Shown here: positions 1-6,356 of the stretch, in pieces
Position numbering within the stretch: the first letter of the stretch is position 1
How the letters are laid out: each line of letters starts with the position of its first letter
DNA from: an uncultured Methanobrevibacter sp.
Lineage (GTDB): Archaea; Methanobacteriota; Methanobacteria; Methanobacteriales; Methanobacteriaceae
Assembly: GCA_905235495.1 (NCBI GenBank)
Contig: CAJOMK010000073.1
Coordinates: 1-10,607 of the forward strand
Reading direction: 5' to 3'
DNA: 10,607 nt
Notes under the pieces: generated by a model
Seen by the model: only the letters and a program-made list of their open reading frames with translations
Told to the model about the DNA's origin: nothing
Databases searched by the model: none
Position numbers and translations under genes: made by a program

Positions 1-44
<44 letters not shown>

Positions 45-45
45 C

Positions 46-52
46 TTTTTTT
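46..52 (+). terminator. T7 run ending the tRNA-Phe transcript
   Basis: Seven T residues begin two bases after the tRNA discriminator. Oligo-T on the non-template strand is the usual archaeal stop signal for tRNA transcripts. No hairpin other than the tRNA itself precedes it. Confidence 0.6.
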
Positions 53-129
53 ATCTAAGGATATTTAGTTTTATTAATCACGAACTATTTTTTAAAAAAG
101 GATAAGTTAAATAAAACTAAACTAAAAAT

Positions 130-236
130 AATTAAAATATTTAAAATATTTAAAATAATAAAATAATTAAAATATTTAAAATAATTAAAATAATTAAAAT
201 ATTTAAAATATTTAAAATATTTAAAATAATTAAAAT
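130..236. repeat. Tandem array of 12 A/T-only 9-bp units
   Basis: Twelve head-to-tail units fill 107 bp. Eleven are 9 bp long and come in two forms, ATTTAAAAT and AATTAAAAT, which differ at position 2; the fourth unit (157-164) is an 8-bp version, AATAAAAT. The two forms alternate irregularly, so this is an ordered array and not plain AT bias. It lies between tRNA-Phe and the deoC terminator and carries no ORF. The 46-294 gap contains nothing else I can name. Function unknown: it may be a replication-slippage minisatellite, or an intrinsically bent or histone-positioning tract. Confidence 0.85.
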
Positions 237-240
237 AATA

Positions 241-300
241 AAAAAAGAAGAAAAGAAATAAAAAAGAAAATTTAAATAAATTTTAAAAATTTATTTAAAT
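241..300 (-). terminator. deoC terminator: 15-bp inverted repeat over the stop codon plus T-rich tail
   Basis: ATTTAAATAAATTTT (270-284) is perfectly complementary to 286-300 with a single base between the arms. The restored deoC stop codon (295-297) lies inside one arm. In the deoC direction the repeat is followed at once by a T-rich stretch with few interruptions (269 down to 241). This is the layout of an intrinsic terminator, although a stem made only of A/T pairs is weak and the one-base centre means the top of the stem must open. Confidence 0.6.
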
Positions 301-1012
301 AAGTCTTGGTCCTGTTTTTTGATTTGGATCTACTTTTTGATTATCAAGTACCTGATTAAGTTGATCCATTATAATGTGTCCTGAGGAAGTTCCGATTTTA
401 GTAACTCCTGCAGCCATTACATTATTTGCTAATTTGTAGTTATCGATTCCACCAGCTGCTTTCATTTCAAGATGACTTTTTCATGATTCTTAAACTTTCC
501 ATCAAGGAATAGAAATGTTGTTTTCCGTTGAATCCACTTGAGGTTTTAACATAATCTGCTCCTCCTTCTTCACACATTCTGGAAGCTCCAGCCATTTCAT
601 CTTCGTTAAGGACTGGATTTTCGATAATTACTTTAAGAATATGGTCTCCGATTGCTTCTTTAACTGCAGCAATGTCATTTTTCACATATTCAAAGTCATG
701 TTGTTTAATTGAAGGAATATTTGCCATCATGTCAATTTCATCTGCACCCTCTGCGATTGCAGCTTTAGCTTCAGCAACTTTTCCTTCAGTATTTCCTGCA
801 CCTAATGGGAAGTCTACAACAGTTACTACTTTCATGTTGGTGTCTTTCAATTCTTCTTTTGCTAATTTAACAAAGTGTGGTAAGACTACAACAGAGTAAA
901 AAGGATATTCCTTAGCTTTATCGAAGAATGCTTTCATTTCTTCAACTGTTGCAGTATTATCTAAATGGGTAAATTCAATAGATTGTGCAAGTTTTTCAGC
1001 TTTATTGATCAT
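295..1012 (-). pseudogene. deoC: Deoxyribose-phosphate aldolase, frameshifted
   Basis: DeoC (DERA, class I aldolase, TIM barrel) cleaves 2-deoxy-D-ribose 5-phosphate into glyceraldehyde 3-phosphate and acetaldehyde, in deoxynucleoside breakdown. The ATG at 1012 has a GGGAG ribosome binding site upstream. Residue 156 in YVKTSSGF is the Schiff-base lysine; DEIDMMAN and LKVIIEN are other DERA core strands. The intact frame runs 181 residues and stops at 467. The other reading frame continues the family exactly, with EMKAAGGID, ITKIGTSSG-like phosphate-binding sequence and a stop at 295-297. Removing one base from the five-base run at 477-481 joins the frames into a 238-residue protein of normal length. 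The second catalytic lysine (K184 of the restored protein, in MKAAGG) lies after the break, so the short product should be inactive. This is either a true lesion or a homopolymer sequencing error; a -1 ribosomal slip would not restore the frame. Confidence 0.85.
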
Positions 1013-1222
1013 TTAAGTCATCTCCCTATTTTTAAACGATATAATCTCCAATAAATATAATATTACAAGGGTTCTATAAATAATGATTTAAGAAAAATTC
1101 ATTAAATCAATATTAGTTTTATATCCATACAATAGTTAGTTTAACTTCAAACTATATAATACTTTTGTCTTGTTAGATTGTTTTGATTTTTTATATTTTT
1201 TAATAAAACAATGTTTAAAACT

Positions 1223-1235
1223 AATTATATTAATT
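1223..1235 (-). terminator. Weak inverted repeat at the elp3 stop codon
   Basis: AATTA-TAT-TAATT spans the stop codon (1225-1227). Past it, in the elp3 direction, come a TTTT at about 1217-1220 region and another TTTT near 1204-1210. The stem is only 5 A/T pairs, so on its own this is poor evidence; it is listed because the same arrangement recurs at other gene ends in the window. Confidence 0.25.
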
Positions 1236-2931
1236 TTTTAGCCATATAAGGACCTTTACGTTCATATCCAAATTTACGATAATAATTTCTAGCCCCAATA
1301 CCGCTGATAATCAAGAGTTCCTCTTTGTTTTGGTCAATACTTATCTCTTCAGCGTGTTTCAATAGCTTTTCACCAAATCCTGTATGCTGTCCGATATTAT
1401 TTCCCTTATGGCCAATCTTGATCATGTTTCCATAAACATGCAATTCGCGAACTATTGCTGTCTTATCACTAATCTCTTCTCTATGAGCATCCTTTGATGG
1501 CATTCTCAATCTTAGGAATCCTGCAAGACTTTCCTCATTCTTGTCTTCAATGGATAGGAAGTATTCTTGTCCCTTTGTTGCAATATAATCTTCTTCAAAG
1601 AGCTTATAATCATCAATTGTATATTCTTCCTTGGTCTTCTTATGTCCGATTTCTCTGCATCTAATGCATTGGCAGTTGATCTTTTTCTCTTCAAGACGGT
1701 TATAAACAAGTTCACCAAGGTTTGATTTCTTCACTCCATCTTCAATCAATGTTGAAGGTATATCCCTTTGGATTCTCATGGTTCTTACCCATTTAGGCAA
1801 GATTTTTTTGATTTGAACTATCAAATCAATAGCTTCCTCATCGCTATATGGTCGGTATTTTCCTTCTTTCCATAAGTCGTGAAGTTCACTGCCATCAGTT
1901 ACTAGACAAGGATAAATCTTTAGCATGTCCGGTTTGAAATTTTCATTGGTGAAGATAGTTTTAAACATTTCCAAATCTTTCTCTGGACATTGCTCTCTTA
2001 TTGGTTCATCTCTTTCAAGAGGGAATAATCCAGGCATCATGTGCATTGCTACCTTTACTCCGGAATCTCTTAAGATTCTATTTGCTTCAATCACATCCTC
2101 AACGGTGTGTCCTCTTTTAATCTTTTCATATATGTGATTATGGATGGTCTGTACTCCTAATTCAACACGGGTCACTCCCATACTTAGCATCTTATCAACA
2201 TGAGGCTCTTTGCAGTAGTCTGGGCGTGTCTCAAAGGTCATTCCAATGCATCTTACATTAGAGCTTTCATTCACTTTTTGAATATCATCTATCAGGACAT
2301 AATCGCTTGGAGGATATGTCTTTAAGGCATTGTTGCTATATGGAGGATATTTCAAAAGATCCTCTTTGCTGAAGGTTTCAACATCATCGATTTCTCTGAT
2401 GTTTTCAAGTATCACTCCAAAATCCATCATCGCTTTCAGGCATTGTGAAACAAACCATTCCTGATAGCAGATGTCCTTTGAAGGGAATGTTCCTCCCATT
2501 ATAATCAGTTCAACCTTATCAATAGGATGTCCTACCTTATGCAATTGTTTTAGACGATTGTAGCACTGAACGTATGGATGGAATTTAAACATTCTGCCTC
2601 TAAGTGCTGCAGGTTCCTCTCCTGTATAACTTGGAGGTGCAATATCACTTTCAGGACAATAATAGCATCTTCCATGAGGGCATTGGTGAGGATGACACAT
2701 CACTGCAACTATTGCCACTCCAGAGATGGTCCTTGTTGGTTTCTTTCTTAATAGATTGGAGACGATCTTTTTTTCTTCAAGGCTTGCATGTTCCAAGATT
2801 ACAGAATTGCTCATAAATTTCTTTAAGTTCTTATCTCTACATAATTGCCTTTTTTCTACTTCAAGCTCACGTCGAGTAGTTATTTTCCCATTTATGATAT
2901 CCTCTATGATAATTCGACATGCTTCTTCCAT
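1225..2931 (-). CDS. elp3: Elp3 family tRNA uridine(34) acetyltransferase, radical SAM/GNAT
   Basis: Archaeal stand-alone Elp3 (568 aa) uses acetyl-CoA and S-adenosylmethionine to start carboxymethyl-type modification at wobble U34 of tRNAs. Numbering from the chosen ATG: the N-terminal segment (about 1-70) is basic and probably binds tRNA. The radical SAM motif QCPHGRCYYC gives Cys84, Cys89 and Cys92 as [4Fe-4S] ligands. RVELGVQTIHNHIY is a typical Elp3 barrel sequence. INCQCIRCREIG resembles the family's zinc-binding loop. The C-terminal GNAT domain (about 440-568) has the acetyl-CoA loop QHTGFGEKLL (515-524) and YYRKFGYE (550-557). A GTG at 2938-2940 also opens the frame, but it lies inside the AGGTGA ribosome binding site of the ATG at 2929-2931, so I use the ATG. 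The gene is divergent from the PRC-barrel gene and 212 bp upstream of deoC on the same strand. Nothing looks broken. Confidence 0.95.
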   Translation of the reverse strand: MEEACRIIIEDIINGKITTRRELEVEKRQLCRDKNLKKFMSNSVILEHASLEEKKIVSNLLRKKPTRTISGVAIVAVMCHPHQCPHGRCYYCPESDIAPPSYTGEEPAALRGRMFKFHPYVQCYNRLKQLHKVGHPIDKVELIIMGGTFPSKDICYQEWFVSQCLKAMMDFGVILENIREIDDVETFSKEDLLKYPPYSNNALKTYPPSDYVLIDDIQKVNESSNVRCIGMTFETRPDYCKEPHVDKMLSMGVTRVELGVQTIHNHIYEKIKRGHTVEDVIEANRILRDSGVKVAMHMMPGLFPLERDEPIREQCPEKDLEMFKTIFTNENFKPDMLKIYPCLVTDGSELHDLWKEGKYRPYSDEEAIDLIVQIKKILPKWVRTMRIQRDIPSTLIEDGVKKSNLGELVYNRLEEKKINCQCIRCREIGHKKTKEEYTIDDYKLFEEDYIATKGQEYFLSIEDKNEESLAGFLRLRMPSKDAHREEISDKTAIVRELHVYGNMIKIGHKGNNIGQHTGFGEKLLKHAEEISIDQNKEELLIISGIGARNYYRKFGYERKGPYMAKKLI

Positions 2932-2936
2932 CAAGT

Positions 2937-2942
2937 TCACCT
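2937..2942 (-). promoter_or_regulatory. Ribosome binding site deciding the elp3 start
   Basis: The minus strand reads AGGTGA, then a 5-base spacer, then ATG (2931-2929). This matches the 3' end of archaeal 16S rRNA and is the same motif and spacing seen at the thioredoxin and shikimate kinase genes here. The GTG within it would have no ribosome binding site of its own. Confidence 0.8.
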
Positions 2943-3030
2943 AATGATAATTTTTTTAATCATTTTATTTTTTATTTGATTTTTTTAAATTACTATTATA
3001 TTTGTTTTTAAAATATTAAATTATTTCTTA

Positions 3031-3040
3031 TTTATATAAA
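3031..3040 (-). promoter_or_regulatory. Candidate TATA box for elp3
   Basis: TTTATATAAA lies about 100 bp upstream of the elp3 ATG. It resembles the methanogen box A consensus (TTTATATA). Transcription starting about 25 bp downstream would give a leader of about 75 nt. The sequence is self-complementary, so direction is assigned from position only. Confidence 0.4.
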
Positions 3041-3067
3041 TTTTATTTATTTTAAATTTTAGATAAG

Positions 3068-3079
3068 TTTATATATTTT
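3068..3079 (+). promoter_or_regulatory. Candidate TATA box for the PRC-barrel gene
   Basis: TTTATATATTTT is a close match to the methanogen TATA box. It would start transcription near 3100 and give a leader of about 100 nt that contains the inverted repeat at 3145-3178. The surrounding DNA is nearly all A/T, so chance matches are common. Confidence 0.45.
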
Positions 3080-3144
3080 ATAATCATATCCATAAATAAT
3101 TGAATATTATGTATTAAATATTTTTTTAAAAAAAATAATTCCCC

Positions 3145-3178
3145 ATGAATTTATGATGTTAAATTAACATAATTTCAT
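3145..3178. repeat. Nested inverted repeats in the PRC-barrel gene leader
   Basis: The outer arms ATGAATTTATG (3145-3155) and CATAATTTCAT (3168-3178) pair with one mismatch over 11 positions. Overlapping them is a perfect 7-bp palindrome around one base, ATGTTAAATTAACAT (3156-3170). The two structures are mutually exclusive in part, because 3168-3170 belongs to both. The element ends about 12 bp before the ribosome binding site. It could be a dimeric regulator's operator or an RNA fold that hides the start region. Confidence 0.5.
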
Positions 3179-3202
3179 AAAAATAATAATTGAGGTAATA
3201 GA

Positions 3203-3559
3203 ATGAAAATTAAACAATTATTAGGCATGTTAGCTTTAGATGCAAATGCAAATGAAGTTGGTAAAATCGATGATGTTGAATTTGATTCAGAAGAAGGAAT
3301 AATTAATTCCATGACCATTATCCTTAAGAAAAACATTATTTCTTCCAACAAAATTGAAGTGGACTTTGAAGATGTCAAAAGCATTGGAGATTACGTATTA
3401 TTAGATAAAGAAATCAACAAAGAAGCTGCAATAGAAGAAGCTAAAAAATTAAAAGAAGACTCTGAAGTAGTTGAAGCCGAAATTGTTGAAGATGAAGAAG
3501 CAGTTGCTGAAGAAGCTGAAGAAGAAGTCGAAGAAGCAGCTGAAGTAAAAATAGAATAA
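3203..3559 (+). CDS. PRC-barrel domain protein with acidic C-terminal tail
   Basis: A 118-residue cytoplasmic protein without a signal peptide or membrane segment. Residues about 4-70 fit a PRC-barrel (the small beta-barrel also found in photosynthetic reaction centre H subunit and RimM): LLGMLALDANANEVGKIDDV, then an acidic turn, then VDFEDVKSIGDYVLL. Stand-alone archaeal PRC-barrel proteins are common and mostly of unknown role; RNA- or protein-binding adaptor roles are proposed for the fold. From about residue 72 the protein becomes helical and charged, and the last 30 or so residues are mainly Glu, Ala and Val, giving a strongly acidic, probably disordered tail. The ATG is preceded by GAGGTAATAG, a good ribosome binding site. 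It is divergent from elp3 and followed by the DUF2098-like gene. Family is fairly sure; function is unknown. Confidence 0.88.
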   Translation: MKIKQLLGMLALDANANEVGKIDDVEFDSEEGIINSMTIILKKNIISSNKIEVDFEDVKSIGDYVLLDKEINKEAAIEEAKKLKEDSEVVEAEIVEDEEAVAEEAEEEVEEAAEVKIE

Positions 3560-3572
3560 ATTTAAATTTATT
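3555..3572 (+). terminator. 18-bp perfect palindrome over the PRC-barrel gene stop codon
   Basis: AATAAATTT/AAATTTATT is perfectly self-complementary and contains the stop codon TAA (3557-3559). Six-T runs follow at 3596-3601 and 3647-3652, inside the 51-bp tandem repeat, and may serve as the actual archaeal termination tracts. With no loop bases and only A/T pairs, hairpin stability is doubtful. Confidence 0.4.
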
Positions 3573-3575
3573 TAA

Positions 3576-3679
3576 TTAAAATGCATTATCAATTGTTTTT
3601 TAAATAATTTGTGATGCTAAATATTCTTAAAATGCATTATCAATTGTTTTTTAAATAATTTGTGATGCTAAATATTCTT
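3576..3679. repeat. Perfect 51-bp tandem duplication
   Basis: The unit at 3576-3626 is repeated without a mismatch at 3627-3677, and identity continues two more bases (53 bp matched at a period of 51). Each copy holds ATGCATTATCAATTG, a T6 run and TTTAAATAATTTG, which could be a TATA-like box. The second copy's box lies about 55-65 bp before the DUF2098-like start, a plausible promoter distance. Perfect identity in spacer DNA points to a recent duplication. It doubles either the terminator of the upstream gene or the promoter of the downstream gene. Confidence 0.9.
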
Positions 3680-3690
3680 CTTTGAAGAAT
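3674..3690 (+). repeat. Short hairpin before the DUF2098-like gene
   Basis: ATTCTTC (3674-3680) pairs perfectly with GAAGAAT (3684-3690) around a TTT loop. It straddles the end of the second 51-bp copy, so only the downstream copy can form it. It lies 15 bp before the ribosome binding site and would probably be in the mRNA leader or just before it. Confidence 0.4.
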
Positions 3691-3714
3691 TTCTTAAAAC
3701 TTGTTGGTGATAAT

Positions 3715-4017
3715 ATGAGTTTTTGTGATATTCGAGGAGAAACAATTGATGTTGGTGCTTTTATTAGATATGCAGGTACTGGTACCATAAGTAAAGTTGT
3801 TGAATTGAAAGAGGAAGACAACGAACAATGGGTAAAATTAGAGGAACCCGCCTTATGGTATGCAGTTGATTCTTTAGAAGTAGTCAATGAAAAAGACATC
3901 CTTGATGTTGAAAGCATTGATAAGGACACCCTTGAAAAGTTAAAAGACATTAAGGAAGGGTATGATGAACTTAATGCTAACTTGAATGATATTCAAGGTT
4001 GTGAAGGTGGAGGATAA
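3715..4017 (+). CDS. DUF2098-like small archaeal protein
   Basis: A 100-residue soluble protein starting at the ATG at 3715, which has GGTGAT (3706-3711) as ribosome binding site; an in-frame TTG at 3682 lacks one. The N-terminal 60 residues, with VGAFIRYAGTGTISKVVELKEE, WVKLEEPALWYAVDSLEVV, read as a small SH3/KOW-like beta-barrel and match what I recall of the DUF2098 family of methanogens. Residues about 63-92 are charged and probably form a helix or short coiled coil (ESIDKDTLEKLKDIKEGYDEL). The protein ends in a glycine-rich CEGGG. The single Cys near the N-terminus (CDIRGE) and another in the tail are not a clear metal site. No function is known for the family. It is 155 bp after the PRC-barrel gene in the same direction. 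Confidence 0.78.
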   Translation: MSFCDIRGETIDVGAFIRYAGTGTISKVVELKEEDNEQWVKLEEPALWYAVDSLEVVNEKDILDVESIDKDTLEKLKDIKEGYDELNANLNDIQGCEGGG

Positions 4018-4054
4018 TCCTCTGCTTTTTATTTCTTTTTTTAACTTTTTTTTT
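4010..4054 (+). terminator. Terminator at the end of the DUF2098-like gene
   Basis: GAGGATAATCCTC (4010-4022) is an inverted repeat with 6-bp arms, half of them G/C, centred on the stop codon TAA (4015-4017). T runs follow at 4026-4030, 4036-4042 and 4046-4054. The stacked T-tracts are the typical archaeal termination signal. The one-base centre limits how well the stem can close. Confidence 0.65.
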
Positions 4055-4146
4055 ATTCATATTAGTGATTTTTACTTAATTTTAATTGATTTTAGTTAAT
4101 TTAGCCTATTTTTTGCTTTATTTAAACTAATCTAAACTTTTTTTTT

Positions 4147-4180
4147 AAAAATAGTAAACAGATAATTTAAGAATTATCTG
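4147..4180 (-). terminator. hel308 terminator: 9-bp hairpin over the stop codon
   Basis: CAGATAATT (4159-4167) pairs perfectly with AATTATCTG (4172-4180) around a 4-base loop. The hel308 stop codon (4167-4169) is in the loop and stem. In the hel308 direction a T5 run (4151-4147) follows eight bases after the stem. It faces the + strand terminator at 4010-4054 across about 100 bp of T-rich DNA, so the two convergent genes are well insulated. Confidence 0.65.
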
Positions 4181-6236
4181 CGAAGTTTTTAATGCTTTGA
4201 GCTAATTTAGGACCTATTCCTTCAACCTTTTGAAGCTCTTTTTCTGAATATGGTCTTAAGTCTTCACCGAACACATCAACCAATGCTCTTGCACGGCGTC
4301 TTCCTAAACGTTTCACACCAATAACAAGATGTATGATGTCTTCCTTTACACCATAGTAGAGTCTTGCTGAAAGGAAATCCAAATCTTTTGAATATTGATA
4401 TTTTCCAAGAACTTCAAGTGTGTTTTTGGTAAATCTTACAAGCAATGATGCTTCATATGCAGAACGTCTGGTTGATGATGAGTAGACATGATAAGCATTT
4501 TCTATTTGATATTCTGTTCTTTCATTGATCCATTCAATCAAAGATACTGCTGTAGCTTCCGGATTGCCTATGTCGATGGCAAAAAGACCATAGTTTGAAA
4601 GCATTTCACGAACAGGTTCTTTGGATTTTCTGCCTTTAAATGAGATGAGAGGCAAATCAGGAGTTTGAGCCAATTGGTAGATCAATTCTTCTGGATTGAA
4701 TGTATCAAGATGATTTGCATACTCCTTGATTTTTACAGCAGTTTCAACGCTATAGTTAGATCTTGCTATCAAATTACCGAATGCTGTTGTCTTCAATCCG
4801 CTTGGTGTTGCCTGCAATATCTGGTTCTGCAATAGGAATTCCAAAGCATTTTGAATTTCAAACTTCAATCCCTCTTCTGCAAAGAAACTCATAGAAGAGT
4901 TGCTCATTTGATATCCATAAAAAGTCTTGTTGAAGAAATCCTGGAGGTCTTCTGGAGTCTTTGAGAGAGTTGATGCCACTTGTGCAATGATTTGCTTAAA
5001 TACCGCATCCTTGTTTTCAATCAATTTTGAGTTTGTAGGTTCAACTTGACCGTTGACATAGCGTTCTTCAAGGGTCATGGACTCTTCCATTGATTTTGCA
5101 ACCAAATATGAGTATCCCACATCATCATACTGTGGTCTGCCTGCCCTTCCAGACATCTGTTCATAATCAAAGACAGGAATTGCTTGAGGTCCTTGTGAAG
5201 TCCATCTTGTATAGTCTCTGATAACAACATATTTTGATGGCAAGTTAACCCCATACATCAAACTTGGAGTAGCTGCAATCATTAGGATATTGCCATTTCT
5301 GAATTCTTCTTCAATAATTTCCTTTTGCTCGCTGAATAATCCAGCATGGTGGAACACCGCTCCGTTTTCACAGCTTTCTGCAAGTTTCAAACAAGTTGAA
5401 GTTGGTTTTGATCCTTTTTTCTCAGGAACTGCAAGCAATTTATCGGCAACTTCCTTGAAACGTTGCTTTTGCTCTGCAGTGGTTTTCCTTTTAAGTTTTC
5501 CAGCAACATAACTTGCTAAACTTTCTGTAAATCTTCTTGTTGAAACAAAGCTTAATGCTTGTGAATAATCTTCCAATGCCTTTTCCAAGACTTTTACAAC
5601 TACATCATTTTTGTTTTTAGTATTGAACATTTCAGTATCCAATATGTCCTTATGAAGTGGAACTGGCCTGTAGTCATGTTCTACAACAGTAGCATCCAAC
5701 CAGGTCTCTATCTCTTCCATATTTTCAAGTGTAGCGGATAATGCAATGATTCTTAATCCTGGATTGATTATTTTAGCCCTTGTGATTGCACATTCTATTG
5801 TTGGACCTCTTGAAAATTCACCAATCATATGGAATTCATCGATAATGAGTGTATCAACTTCCCTAAGTGCATCCCATGAAAATCGGGTGAGTGCATCAAA
5901 TGATTCAAAGACCATAACTGATAAGTCTGATGAGGAAGGGTGTTTTCCTACCTTAATTCCAAATTCCTCAAATTTCTTGAATTCCTTCACTTTTTCATTT
6001 TGAATTGAAAGAAGAGGTGCAGCATAGACTGCTTTGCCACCATCTAAAATAGATTTGAGAGCTGCTATTATTCCTAATACTGTTTTCCCACTTGCAGTAG
6101 GAATTGCTATGACACAATTCCTGTTGTTTTCAAGGTATCTAGATTCGATAGCTGCCTTTTGGGCAGGATTGAAATCTTCAATGTAAGGATAGCAGCTATT
6201 GATTATTGTCTTAATGTTTTCTGGGATGTTTTCCAT
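4167..6236 (-). CDS. hel308: ATP-dependent DNA helicase Hel308
   Basis: A 689-residue superfamily 2 Ski2-like helicase (3'-5' DNA unwinding), which in archaea and metazoa acts at stalled replication forks. Length and motif order match the family. Q-motif-like FNPAQ (22-26), Walker A PTASGKT (46-52), motif II DEFH (133-136; other family members often have DEIH or DEAH), motif III SAT (167-169), FHHAGL (295-300), AATPSLMYGVNLP (321-333), motif VI QMSGRAGRPQ (360-369). A winged-helix and ratchet region follows, with RRRARALVDVFGEDL, and a C-terminal helix-hairpin-helix VEGIGPKLAQSI (671-682). The ATG at 6236 has only a weak upstream match to a ribosome binding site, unlike its neighbours, so translation may rely on a short leader. 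It follows moaC by 120 bp on the same strand and has three TATA-like repeats in front. Identity is sure. Confidence 0.96.
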   Translation of the reverse strand: MENIPENIKTIINSCYPYIEDFNPAQKAAIESRYLENNRNCVIAIPTASGKTVLGIIAALKSILDGGKAVYAAPLLSIQNEKVKEFKKFEEFGIKVGKHPSSSDLSVMVFESFDALTRFSWDALREVDTLIIDEFHMIGEFSRGPTIECAITRAKIINPGLRIIALSATLENMEEIETWLDATVVEHDYRPVPLHKDILDTEMFNTKNKNDVVVKVLEKALEDYSQALSFVSTRRFTESLASYVAGKLKRKTTAEQKQRFKEVADKLLAVPEKKGSKPTSTCLKLAESCENGAVFHHAGLFSEQKEIIEEEFRNGNILMIAATPSLMYGVNLPSKYVVIRDYTRWTSQGPQAIPVFDYEQMSGRAGRPQYDDVGYSYLVAKSMEESMTLEERYVNGQVEPTNSKLIENKDAVFKQIIAQVASTLSKTPEDLQDFFNKTFYGYQMSNSSMSFFAEEGLKFEIQNALEFLLQNQILQATPSGLKTTAFGNLIARSNYSVETAVKIKEYANHLDTFNPEELIYQLAQTPDLPLISFKGRKSKEPVREMLSNYGLFAIDIGNPEATAVSLIEWINERTEYQIENAYHVYSSSTRRSAYEASLLVRFTKNTLEVLGKYQYSKDLDFLSARLYYGVKEDIIHLVIGVKRLGRRRARALVDVFGEDLRPYSEKELQKVEGIGPKLAQSIKNFADNS

Positions 6237-6250
6237 AGTAATCAGTCAAT

Positions 6251-6332
6251 AAATTTTATAATATTTAAAGTATAATTTTCAAATTTTTAAATTTTATAAT
6301 TCTTAAAATCGGATAATTTTAAATTTTATAAT
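6251..6332 (-). promoter_or_regulatory. Three identical TATA-like 12-mers upstream of hel308
   Basis: On the minus strand ATTATAAAATTT occurs three times, at 6251-6262, 6289-6300 and 6321-6332, that is about 15, 53 and 85 bp before the hel308 ATG. The middle or far copy would be at a proper TATA-box distance for a short leader. The copies fill most of the 120-bp moaC-hel308 gap. Multiple start sites, or merely AT-rich slippage, are both possible. Confidence 0.45.
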
Positions 6333-6356
6333 ATTATTTGTTCTTAATATAAAATC

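Noticed and set aside
130..236. CRISPR array or phased A-tract origin
   Set aside because: Units are 9 bp with no spacers, so it is not a CRISPR array; the period does not match 10-11 bp phasing, and no replication gene or origin-recognition box is near.
470..490. Programmed ribosomal frameshift in deoC
   Set aside because: The A5-G stretch resembles a -1 slippery site, but the -1 frame stops within a few codons; only a +1 shift or an indel restores the protein.
672..899. Open frame on the strand opposite deoC
   Set aside because: It is fully inside deoC, has no ribosome binding site or family resemblance, and reflects the codon bias of the real gene. The same holds for the other antisense frames inside elp3, hel308, moaC, the glycosyltransferase and sppA.
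3175..3384. Minus-strand frame overlapping the PRC-barrel gene start
   Set aside because: Low-complexity hydrophobic product, no start signals, and it overlaps a well-supported gene.
3682..3714. TTG start extending the DUF2098-like protein by 11 residues
   Set aside because: It lies in the hairpin and tandem-repeat zone without a ribosome binding site, while the ATG at 3715 has GGTGAT at normal spacing.
4055..4146. Small gene or RNA between the convergent terminators
   Set aside because: The stretch is T-rich with stops in all frames and no structure beyond the flanking terminators.
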